The translations under genes and the position numbers were made by a program. From Acidobacteriota bacterium (GTDB taxonomy: Bacteria; Acidobacteriota; UBA6911; RPQK01; JAPXNP01), in the NCBI GenBank assembly GCA_030614585.1, contig JAUWTT010000267.1, positions 1-5,988 of the forward strand: DNA of 5,988 bases, written 5' to 3'. The notes under the pieces are model-generated. The model did not search any database. It was given only the letters and a program-made list of their open reading frames with translations, and had not been told where the DNA came from. Each line of letters opens with the position of its first letter. The first letter of the stretch is position 1. Shown in pieces: positions 1 to 5,988 of this stretch.

Positions 1-1055
1 ATTACAACTTTGAGTGGGAAAAGTCGATTTACGACACTGTCCACTGGTCCGCGCGCAAACCCGGCCAGCCGTTTTTTTGTCAGGTACAGTTGAGGGGTGG
101 AAAGATGCGCGGCAATGGGACGGGTGACCAGTGGCCCGCGCGGGTCAAGAAGGACCTCGGCGATATCACTGCCAAAGATTCCTTTGAACTCCCGCCCTAT
201 CTGCCCGCCGACCCTGTGATCTTACAAGACTGGGCTCAGTACCTGGACACTGTACGCTACACGGACATGCAGGTGGGGCGTATTGTCGCTCGTCTGCGTG
301 AAGCCGGGGAACTCGACAATACCTATGTCTTCTTCATCACTGACCACGGCATCAGTCACGTTCGAAATAAGCAGTTCTGCTACGAAGGAGGGATCCATAT
401 CCCCATGGTCATTCGAGGTCCCGGCATCAAACCGGGAACCGTGCGCGAGGACTGTGTGGAACACGTCGACCTTGCGGCGACGTCCCTGGCGCGGGCGGGC
501 ATCGACATTCCAGAGATCATCCAGGCCCGCGACATCCTGGCCGAGGACTATAGTCCACGAAAGTACGTGTTTGCGGCCCGTGACCGTTGCGACGAAACGG
601 TGGAACGTTTGCGTGCCGTGCGCAGCCAACAATTTAAGTACATCCGCAATTTCTACCCGCGGCGTCCATACCTGCAACCCAACCGCTACAAGGACAACAA
701 ACCGATCATCCAGACTATGCGCCGCCTTTTTGGAGAGGGGAAACTCAACAAGGCCCAGGCCCTTATCATGGCCGAAAGCCGGCCCGAGGAAGAGTTGTAC
801 GATCTGCACCAGGATCCGTTTGAACTCAAAAACCTGGCGACCGACCCGCGATACCAGCAGACTCTCAAGGAGATGCGACGGGAACTGGAGGCCTGGATCA
901 TCGAGACCGATGACAGAGGACAAGCACCGGAATCCGATGCCATGTACGACAGTGACATGAGTGTCTTTATGCAGGGCAACCAGTCTGCCGACCAGAAAGA
1001 GATCCTCAGTCGCAATATTGCGCTCATGAAGAAATGGGCGGCAGAGGGGAAATAG
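1..1055 (+). CDS. Sulfatase (S1, formylglycine-dependent), N-terminus cut by window edge
   Basis: Hydrolase of sulfate esters or N-sulfates, probably periplasmic. The reading frame is open from base 3 to a TAG at 1053-1055, giving 350 visible residues. The first visible codons already encode sulfatase sequence (YNFEW, then KPGQPFF at residues 19-25), so the TTG at 90 is internal and not a start. Visible motifs: GGKMRG at about 33-38; DWAQYLD; the metal-ligand segment FFITDHG (Asp114 and His115, codons 342-347); Lys123 followed by YEGGIHIP; and the C-terminal signature EELYDLHQDP with NLATDP. The CxPxR motif with its catalytic Cys must lie upstream. Aligned by eye to the - strand sulfatase at 1234-3135 (shared KPGQPFF, DWAQY, YIRNF and EELYDL), about 135 residues are missing. 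The YIRNF and EELYDL region resembles proteins often annotated as heparan N-sulfatase (sulfamidase-like), but substrate cannot be read from this. It is convergent with that paralogue and looks more GC-rich. The family call is firm; the substrate is unknown. Confidence 0.93.
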   Translation, partial: YNFEWEKSIYDTVHWSARKPGQPFFCQVQLRGGKMRGNGTGDQWPARVKKDLGDITAKDSFELPPYLPADPVILQDWAQYLDTVRYTDMQVGRIVARLREAGELDNTYVFFITDHGISHVRNKQFCYEGGIHIPMVIRGPGIKPGTVREDCVEHVDLAATSLARAGIDIPEIIQARDILAEDYSPRKYVFAARDRCDETVERLRAVRSQQFKYIRNFYPRRPYLQPNRYKDNKPIIQTMRRLFGEGKLNKAQALIMAESRPEEELYDLHQDPFELKNLATDPRYQQTLKEMRRELEAWIIETDDRGQAPESDAMYDSDMSVFMQGNQSADQKEILSRNIALMKKWAAEGK

Positions 1056-1132
1056 AATCGAGTAGCTTTCGAAATCGCCCTGTAAGAATGCGGACCAAGA
1101 TTGAGGGCGGTGTAAGGCTTGTCCAGAGTCAA

Positions 1133-1235
1133 GACCTCACTTCGAGGGTGGGAAGATACGCCACCGGTCACTTCGGGAAATGGCGCCTGGGTCCGGTCAT
1201 GGTACACCTCGGACAACGGAGACCATTCAAGGCTT
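1133..1235 (+). pseudogene. Frame-shifted remnant of another S1 sulfatase
   Basis: Two sulfatase hallmarks sit almost back to back in different frames in the gap between the convergent genes. Codons 1157-1198 read YATGHFGKWRLGPV, matching the well-known segment GYATGHFGKWHLG found downstream of the catalytic Cys in many S1 sulfatases. From 1200, one frame over, the sequence reads WYTSDNGDHSRL, matching the metal-ligand motif WYTSDNG. In an intact enzyme these motifs are well over 100 residues apart, so an internal deletion is inferred. The usual GKWHLG has become GKWRLG (CGC for a His codon), losing an active-site His. No start, catalytic Cys motif or C-terminal half is present. The fragment runs into the stop codon of the - strand gene at 1234. 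The remnant belongs to a different sulfatase type from both neighbours: the - strand neighbour has GYYCTNNSKEDYN where this motif would be, and the + strand gene has FFITDHG. A chance match of both motifs is very unlikely. Confidence 0.8.
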
Positions 1236-3135
1236 AATCGGGTGCGTCAAGATCAGCAAGGATCTTTTTCACAAGGTTCGGCACATAGGCCCTCATTCGG
1301 CGGTGGGCCGAAGGATCACTCGTTGGCAGCTGCTCGATCTGGGTCCTCACAGATATCGCCTTGCCGTTCAGCGCATCGATGGCATTCAAAGCGAGCATCG
1401 AAACATAGACTCCGTGGCGGTCAGGTGGAGCCAGTTCAATCAACACTGACAATGCTCTAGAAACGTCCTCATCGCTTCCGTACTGACCCAGGGCCTGAGC
1501 GGACATGATCCGAACATTCGGTGAACGATCCTGAAGCGCCTGGAGGAGTACTTCCCTTGCCGACTCAATGCCCTCTTCTCCACGCATTAGAAACCCTTGG
1601 GCGGCCCAGTACCTCACCGCGGAATCAGGGTCCCACATCCCTTTTCTGAGGTCAGAAAGAATCTCCTCTTCCATCGATAAGTTAGAAGCTATTTCTGCAG
1701 ACTTTAGTACTCGAGAAAGAGGATACAACTCCTCATTATGCCCCATTTCGTAAGGGTTAGAAGATCGAGATCGTGAGTGGATCTCAGACTCGGGTAGAAA
1801 CCCTACATCCCGGACCGATTGGACCCACTCTCTTTGCGCCTGGCGAAAACGTTTCAAGATGGCCTCATGAGCTGGAGAATCAGCCAGATTGTTGATTTCA
1901 TCGGGATCTTCCCCCAGATCATACAGCTCCTCTGGCGGTTTATTCCTCCAAAAGTAGGTCTGGTGTTCCTCCAATTTTCCCTGGTCGAACAACTCTCTCC
2001 AGATCTGGGTCGTCGGCATCTGAAACATATAGGCAATGTACTGCCCGTATATCTTGTGCGGCATAAAATTCCGGATATAGACGTAGCGCTTGTCTCTAAC
2101 ACATCGAAGCAGATCGTAGCGCTCATCCATGCGACCCCGGAAACCATACAGATAGGGCTGTTCAGGATCTTCAAACTCACCCAGGAAAGCATGGCCCTGC
2201 AGGAATAACGGAGGTTCTATTCCTGCCAGACTGAGTACAGTTGGAGCGAGGTCGATGAAGCCAACCAACCGATCGGTTTTCCCACCAGCTTCGTAATACC
2301 GAGGAGCTAAGTGTCTAAATTTGTCAGGAATACTGACGATCAGGGGCACGTGAAGACCTGAATTGTAGGGCCATCGCTTGCTTCTTGGCATTCCCGCGCC
2401 ATGATCCCCCCAATAAAAAACAATGGTGTCCTCGGCTAATCCGTCTTCCTCCAGCTGGCCCAGGATTCCTCCGACCAGCTCGTCCATTTCCGTCATCTTG
2501 TCATAGTATTGGGCCCAGTCACGGCGAACTTCCGGTGTGTCGGGATGGTAGGCAGGGACACGTACCCGGGAGGGGTCGTGAACAGGTGTGTGAGGTCGGA
2601 GACGGATCTGACTCTCGTGGGTGACCGTGAAATTGAACACCGAGAAGAACGGCTGACCCGGCTTTCGCTTGTTCCAGTGGGCCTCTTTGCTGGATTCGTC
2701 CCAAACCATGCCTGTTTTTTCAAGATTATAGTCTTCCTTCGAGTTGTTGGTGCAATAGTATCCGGCCTCTCTCAGGTATCTTGGGAACATGAGCATTTGT
2801 TCCGGAAGCCGCGTCATACTCCGCATGTGCTCCGATCCGGTCGAGGTAGGATAAAGGCCGGAAATGATGGTTGTTCTCGCCGGAGCACAGACTGGTGCGG
2901 TGGACCAGGCATTCAAATAGGTAAATCCCCTTTCCGCCAACCCATCCAAGTTTGGTGTGTCGGCAAAAGCGTCTCCATAAGCACCAAGGTGGGGTCCATT
3001 GTCTTCGCTGGTCACCCACAAGATGTTTGGGCGCGATTCTTCCGCAAAGGAGGCGTTGTTGCCAACCGAAAACAAGATGGTTGCCATGAACAAGGATGCC
3101 GGCAAGAAACCAGGACGAAACAATCGTAAGACCAT
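1234..3135 (-). CDS. Secreted S1 sulfatase with C-terminal HEAT-like repeats
   Basis: Formylglycine-dependent sulfatase of 633 residues from the chosen start. That ATG (3135-3133) follows GGAG by 8 bases and opens a classical signal peptide: short basic n-region, hydrophobic GFLPASLFMATILFSVG, likely cleavage after NNASFA at residue 31. In-frame alternatives at 3198 (ATG, GGAG 9 bases upstream) and 3213 (TTG) would add 21 or 26 residues ahead of the signal. Motifs: RPNILWVTSEDNGP, with Glu-Asp at 44-45 where many sulfatases have Asp-Asp; catalytic CAPAR at 83-87 (Cys codon 2889-2887), the Cys being converted to formylglycine; GYYCTNNSKEDYN near 125-137; metal ligands in WGDHG (Asp244, His245); then KRWPYNSGLHVP and EELYDLGEDP. 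Residues about 490-590 hold helical repeats of HEAT type (DPDSAVRYWAAQGFLMRG, then DRSPNVRIMSAQALGQYG), probably a binding or assembly surface. It follows the ASST gene on the same strand by about 137 bases. The family is clear; the subfamily resembles heparan N-sulfatase-annotated proteins, but substrate is unknown. Confidence 0.94.
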   Translation of the reverse strand: MVLRLFRPGFLPASLFMATILFSVGNNASFAEESRPNILWVTSEDNGPHLGAYGDAFADTPNLDGLAERGFTYLNAWSTAPVCAPARTTIISGLYPTSTGSEHMRSMTRLPEQMLMFPRYLREAGYYCTNNSKEDYNLEKTGMVWDESSKEAHWNKRKPGQPFFSVFNFTVTHESQIRLRPHTPVHDPSRVRVPAYHPDTPEVRRDWAQYYDKMTEMDELVGGILGQLEEDGLAEDTIVFYWGDHGAGMPRSKRWPYNSGLHVPLIVSIPDKFRHLAPRYYEAGGKTDRLVGFIDLAPTVLSLAGIEPPLFLQGHAFLGEFEDPEQPYLYGFRGRMDERYDLLRCVRDKRYVYIRNFMPHKIYGQYIAYMFQMPTTQIWRELFDQGKLEEHQTYFWRNKPPEELYDLGEDPDEINNLADSPAHEAILKRFRQAQREWVQSVRDVGFLPESEIHSRSRSSNPYEMGHNEELYPLSRVLKSAEIASNLSMEEEILSDLRKGMWDPDSAVRYWAAQGFLMRGEEGIESAREVLLQALQDRSPNVRIMSAQALGQYGSDEDVSRALSVLIELAPPDRHGVYVSMLALNAIDALNGKAISVRTQIEQLPTSDPSAHRRMRAYVPNLVKKILADLDAPD

Positions 3136-3143
3136 TCTTCTAT

Positions 3144-3147
3144 CTCC
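3144..3147 (-). promoter_or_regulatory. Shine-Dalgarno GGAG supporting the start at 3135
   Basis: On the - strand GGAG lies 8 bases before the ATG at 3135, and this ATG begins a textbook signal peptide. A second GGAG at 3211-3208 precedes the in-frame ATG at 3198 by 9 bases, so the longer form cannot be excluded. The signal peptide is what decides for the shorter form. Confidence 0.55.
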
Positions 3148-3272
3148 AGTAAAAGAAAACGTTATGAGGCGCGCCACTGACTTTTCTATTCTTCTCATGG
3201 CTTCTTTCTCCAACAGGTTCTTGCCACAGGTTTAGGATCATTTGATTGGAAAGTTTCGGCACCGGGTATCAG

Positions 3273-4922
3273 CTAGGGACCAACTCCAGGTAACCGCTCA
3301 GCCCCGAACAGGGTCCATCCCATTGGGGCCTCGTCCTTGAGTACCATCTCCCACACGACCTCGGCGGGATTGGTCCGCTTGTACTCCCGTAACCTGGTCC
3401 ACTGACTGAATTGCTGACGTGACTGCGATTGCCACCGCATCTGTCTTAAGAACTCCGGATCCAGAAGCGCTCCATAAGCCACCAGCACATTCCCGGTTTT
3501 GGGCAACCAATCAACATCACCCATGGCGATACTGACAACTCTTTCCGGCCCCATCTTCTCCGAAGCCCATATCTCACGAACCTTCATTTGTTCCTCATCG
3601 ATTTCATACTCAACAGCACGCGAGTAGGTCTCAATAATCGGCTTTGGAGGAGTAAACGGCCGAGCTTGGTAGTTTCCATTGTCGTAGATCAGCAGGGTTC
3701 CGTTCGGAGTCGGTTGCGGCGAATGTTGATGGTAAGGCCAGTTGATTTCCCCTTCACCTTTGAGCACTCTATCGGACAAATCTCCCCATCCGGAAGGCTC
3801 ACTTAAGATCCACTCAATCTCCTTCGTCTTTCGATCGATCTTCATTACAGCAGCCTGATACCGGAAGTTCACAATAATCGAATCATCTTGTTCGTCGTAG
3901 AGAAGATTGTTCGCATGACTCCAATCCACAGTGTCCGGGAAACCGCGGCGGATCCAGTATCTGCTGAAAGTCTCATAGCCGATACGATAGGGATCCATGT
4001 GATCAAAAGCTCTCCATTCCCAGACAACTTTTCCAGTTTCCGGCTCAAACTCGTGAATAATGTCTCCCATCACCCTCTGTGTCTTGCGGGGCGCTCGTTC
4101 GTCATACTCACTGGTATAGTAATTGTCGATCTCACGTAACTCTGTACCCAGGACGATAATGTTTCCGTTCGGAAGTTCGTCTACCTCATGATGGAAAGTC
4201 TGAGCCTCAACAGGAATTCCTGTCGTCGGCCCATCCGGACGATTCTTGGCATACCACTGGTTGACCGTATTTCCAAGCCAGTCCAGTTCGATCAATCGAA
4301 AGTCCTGCGTCACAACAAGAAGGTTTCCGCTACGCAGCTTTTCGAAGTCGCTGATGCGTGAATCAACTCGGTAGTACCACAGAACTTCGCCCTGCGCATC
4401 AACCGCCAGAAGCATTCCAAACTCCTGGTTGAACCCTGGTGCGTCGATCTTCCGCCGCCGCGGATTGAATAGAGTCACACCCGGTTCCATCTCCTCGGGC
4501 TTGCTGACTGTAACCTCCAGCGGCGGAAACTCCTCGCGATTGCCGGGTAGCGGAGGCGTTTCGAACTCGAGAATAGAATCTGCAACCGTTTCTGCGCCTG
4601 AGTCGTCTCGGATGATTACCCGAAGTTCGTGGCGTCGATCAGGCCGCATGCCAACCACAGGAAGACCCTCTGGAGGATTCCAGGAATTGTCGAACTTTAG
4701 TTCGAAATCATGCGTTCCATCCGTTATCCGGATTGCCGTCGTGACGGGCCGGTCGGTCTTGAATCTGAGAACTGCAGCCAGCGGAACCTGAGGATTAGGA
4801 TTAGCCGAAACTGTCGGTTTCTCCGTAAACGACGGTCCCGAATTCCAACAGGCAACAGTCGACAAAACGTAAAGCATCGCCGGCATGAATAGACTTCCTC
4901 TACTCATCGGATACTTTCTCAT
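3273..4922 (-). CDS. Aryl-sulfate sulfotransferase (ASST family), probable lipoprotein
   Basis: PAPS-independent enzyme that moves sulfate from one phenolic sulfate ester to another phenol through a sulfo-histidine intermediate, in the periplasm or at the outer membrane. The start ATG at 4922 is preceded by GGAGG with 6 bases spacing; an in-frame TTG at 4955 is less likely. The protein has 549 residues, near the usual size. Residues 1-24 form a signal ending STVA-Cys25, which fits a lipobox, and Cys25 is the only cysteine in the protein. Residues about 42-125 form the beta-sandwich N-terminal domain. The rest is the beta-propeller, with repeats such as GEVLWYYRVD and GKVVWEWRAFDHMDP. Active-site candidates match E. 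coli AssT: FHHEVDELPNG (His245, like His252); DWSHANN (His336 and Asn338, like His356 and Asn358); Arg354, 18 residues after His336 exactly as Arg374 follows His356; and WPYHQHSPQ (His398 or His400, like the sulfated His436). The gene lies between two sulfatase genes on the same strand. Physiological donor and acceptor are unknown. Confidence 0.92.
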   Translation of the reverse strand: MRKYPMSRGSLFMPAMLYVLSTVACWNSGPSFTEKPTVSANPNPQVPLAAVLRFKTDRPVTTAIRITDGTHDFELKFDNSWNPPEGLPVVGMRPDRRHELRVIIRDDSGAETVADSILEFETPPLPGNREEFPPLEVTVSKPEEMEPGVTLFNPRRRKIDAPGFNQEFGMLLAVDAQGEVLWYYRVDSRISDFEKLRSGNLLVVTQDFRLIELDWLGNTVNQWYAKNRPDGPTTGIPVEAQTFHHEVDELPNGNIIVLGTELREIDNYYTSEYDERAPRKTQRVMGDIIHEFEPETGKVVWEWRAFDHMDPYRIGYETFSRYWIRRGFPDTVDWSHANNLLYDEQDDSIIVNFRYQAAVMKIDRKTKEIEWILSEPSGWGDLSDRVLKGEGEINWPYHQHSPQPTPNGTLLIYDNGNYQARPFTPPKPIIETYSRAVEYEIDEEQMKVREIWASEKMGPERVVSIAMGDVDWLPKTGNVLVAYGALLDPEFLRQMRWQSQSRQQFSQWTRLREYKRTNPAEVVWEMVLKDEAPMGWTLFGAERLPGVGP

Positions 4923-4926
4923 AATC

Positions 4927-4933
4927 GCCCTCC
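4927..4933 (-). promoter_or_regulatory. Strong Shine-Dalgarno (GGAGGGC) for the ASST gene
   Basis: The - strand reads GGAGGGC, with GGAGG ending 6 bases before the ATG at 4922. This is the best ribosome binding site in the window. It fixes the start at 4922 rather than the upstream in-frame TTG at 4955, and it places the lipobox Cys at residue 25. Confidence 0.8.
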
Positions 4934-4945
4934 AATCCTTTTCCC

Positions 4946-4957
4946 GTTTGGCCAAAC
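4946..4957. repeat. Perfect 12-base palindrome upstream of the ASST gene
   Basis: GTTTGGCCAAAC is a perfect inverted repeat with no loop, lying about 24 to 35 bases before the ATG at 4922 and just upstream of its ribosome binding site. It could be an operator half-site pair, but a single 12-base palindrome in a 113-base gap can arise by chance, and no -35 or -10 boxes could be assigned around it. Confidence 0.3.
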
Positions 4958-4984
4958 TGAATCGCTCTAATCACTTAGAATTCT

Positions 4985-5040
4985 GTTCATTATTCGTGTT
5001 GAATATCGACAAGGGGTGTCATGGAACTTCGTTCATTATT
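4985..5040. repeat. Pair of 10-base direct repeats around the end of the right-edge sulfatase gene
   Basis: GTTCATTATT occurs at 4985-4994 and again at 5031-5040, 46 bases apart. The second copy includes the stop codon (TTA, read as TAA on the - strand) of the iduronate-sulfatase-like gene. It may reflect a small duplication in the intergenic region or be chance in AT-rich sequence. No function is claimed. Confidence 0.35.
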
Positions 5041-5988
5041 GATTTAATCCGGTTCGGGCTCTATTCCTGGCTAATTCAAATTCTTTCCTCATTTCTTCCA
5101 AAACCGTGCCCCTTTCCGGATGATCCGCCAGGTTGACATGTTCCTCCGGATCGTTCAGGTGATCGTAGAGTTCCTCGTTACTCACTTCTGCCTCTTCACC
5201 CCAGCGCGTATATCGCCATCTGTCTGTCCTTAAGGAGGCTGCGTCCCCTCCTTGGGTGACTGTAAAAGCTTGAGATTCGCGTTCCTTTGTCCCGCTTTTA
5301 ATGACAAAATCAGCAAGACTCTTTCCTTGAAGTATTCCGGGTTGCTTGTCAGACAAACCGCATAGTTCCGTTAGAGTCGGGTAAAGGTCAATCAGTTCTG
5401 CAATAGTTCCACAGGTGGTCCCATAGTTCTGTTTGAAACCCGGATGGGAAATTATCATGGGAACGCGGACAGTCCCTTCCCACAAACTGGACTTTGCCCA
5501 ACAGTCATGTTCCCCCAGGTTGTAGCCATGATCGGATATGAAGATAACAATGGTTTCATCCCTGATTCTTAACCGGTCGAGCGCTTCGAGTAATCGACCA
5601 ACCTGTTGGTCCATGAAACGGACACTGGCCATATATCCACTTATCGTCATCCGTTTCTCAGCTTCATTCATTTTCCAGACCTTATGGTTCTGGCGTCTCA
5701 ATGCCTGAGCTGGGACATTATCACCTATCAAAACCGGGGGAAGCTCCATCTCATCATCCGGATATGGTTTAAAGCAACTCGCCGGAGCGACGAATGGAAC
5801 GTGCGGCCGAACCAAGCCAACTCCCAGAAAAAACGGGGAGTCTGACTTCAATTTTCTCTTGTTTGTCCCGTTCGGAGGTAATTTCCCGGTACGATTTTCC
5901 AGAATAGCGATTGCCTGGTTCACAGCAACATAATCGGTCTGTGTGAACTTGCGATCATCATCCAGAACCAAACGTGAGACATTTCCTC
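5036..5988 (-). CDS. Iduronate-2-sulfatase-like sulfatase, N-terminus cut by window edge
   Basis: S1 sulfatase resembling human iduronate-2-sulfatase (IDS type, commonly placed in subfamily S1_7), expected to remove sulfate esters from glycans in the periplasm. The frame is open through the right edge (GNVSR precedes the TTG at 5971), so that TTG is internal; 316 complete codons are visible before TAA at 5038-5036. Numbered from that TTG, the sequence shows SPFFLGVGLVRPHVPF at 45-60, equivalent to SPFFLAVGYHKPHIPF of IDS; YMASVRFMDQQVGRLLEAL at 113-131; the metal-ligand segment ISDHGYNLGEHDCWAK with Asp147, His148 and Lys160; and the C-terminal EELYDHLNDPEEHVNLAD. The 12-residue spacing from His148 to Lys160 equals that from His335 to Lys347 in IDS. 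The catalytic CxPxR motif and signal peptide lie off the right edge. The gene heads the visible - strand series, with the ASST start 113 bases after its stop. True substrate (iduronate-2-sulfate or another sulfated sugar) cannot be settled from sequence. Confidence 0.94.
   Translation of the reverse strand, partial: GNVSRLVLDDDRKFTQTDYVAVNQAIAILENRTGKLPPNGTNKRKLKSDSPFFLGVGLVRPHVPFVAPASCFKPYPDDEMELPPVLIGDNVPAQALRRQNHKVWKMNEAEKRMTISGYMASVRFMDQQVGRLLEALDRLRIRDETIVIFISDHGYNLGEHDCWAKSSLWEGTVRVPMIISHPGFKQNYGTTCGTIAELIDLYPTLTELCGLSDKQPGILQGKSLADFVIKSGTKERESQAFTVTQGGDAASLRTDRWRYTRWGEEAEVSNEELYDHLNDPEEHVNLADHPERGTVLEEMRKEFELARNRARTGLNQ

Noticed and set aside
90..92. TTG as start of the left-edge sulfatase
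   Set aside because: The same frame is open to the window edge and the upstream codons encode recognisable sulfatase sequence (KPGQPFF), so the TTG is an internal Leu.
222..960. Long open frames opposite to and overlapping the left sulfatase (about 233 residues on -, 225 on +)
   Set aside because: They overlap a clearly conserved sulfatase frame, show no family motifs and have no ribosome binding site of note.
1164..1199. 7-base direct repeat CCGGTCA at 1164-1170 and 1193-1199 as the deletion junction of the sulfatase remnant
   Set aside because: The second copy sits near the break between the two motif frames, but seven bases is within chance and both copies lie on the same side of most of the deletion.
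1056..1233. Bidirectional terminator between the convergent genes
   Set aside because: I could find no stable GC-rich hairpin followed by a T-run on either strand.
2509..3129. 206-residue open frame antisense to the HEAT-tailed sulfatase
   Set aside because: It mirrors the signal peptide and catalytic region of a real gene and its own translation shows no recognisable domain.
3211..3240. Near-repeat AACCTGT..GG upstream of the HEAT-tailed sulfatase as a binding site
   Set aside because: Only a seven-base match is shared and no symmetry or promoter elements support it.
5969..5971. TTG as start of the right-edge sulfatase
   Set aside because: The frame continues to the window edge, and the catalytic Cys region would be missing; the TTG is internal.

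Overview
The window reads as a piece of a sulfatase-rich (polysaccharide- or glycosaminoglycan-desulfating) locus. It carries three formylglycine-type (S1) sulfatase genes, two of them cut by the window edges, one periplasmic aryl-sulfate sulfotransferase (ASST), and the remnant of a fourth sulfatase. Families were recognised from motifs read by eye, not from a database search. Dense S1 sulfatases, a sulfatase with a C-terminal HEAT tail, secreted or lipoprotein signals and moderate GC suggest a Planctomycetota, Verrucomicrobiota, Kiritimatiellota or Lentisphaerota type of bacterium, probably marine or from another sulfated-glycan habitat. This taxonomic guess is inference; no marker gene is present.

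Layout. On the + strand, bases 1-1055 hold the C-terminal two thirds of a sulfatase whose catalytic Cys lies off the left edge. The gap 1056-1233 separates it from a convergent gene. In that gap, two short frame-shifted stretches spell hallmark sulfatase motifs, so it holds a decayed sulfatase fragment. From 1234 to the right edge every gene is on the - strand. In transcription order they are an iduronate-2-sulfatase-like protein (entering from the right edge, ending at 5036), an ASST lipoprotein (4922 to 3273), and a secreted sulfatase with HEAT-like repeats (3135 to 1234). Gaps of about 113 and 137 bases are compatible with one operon but also leave room for internal promoters; no convincing promoter or terminator was seen.

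How they may work together. The sulfatases would hydrolyse sulfate esters or N-sulfates of imported or surface-bound glycans in the periplasm. The ASST would move sulfate between phenolic compounds without PAPS. Sharing a strand and close spacing suggests co-expression, but a shared pathway is inferred only. No sulfatase-maturating enzyme, glycoside hydrolase, lyase, transporter or regulator lies in the window. The + strand gene looks more GC-rich than the - strand genes, and the convergent junction with its sulfatase debris looks like a rearrangement point. I see no RNA genes, insertion sequences, CRISPR arrays or attachment sites.
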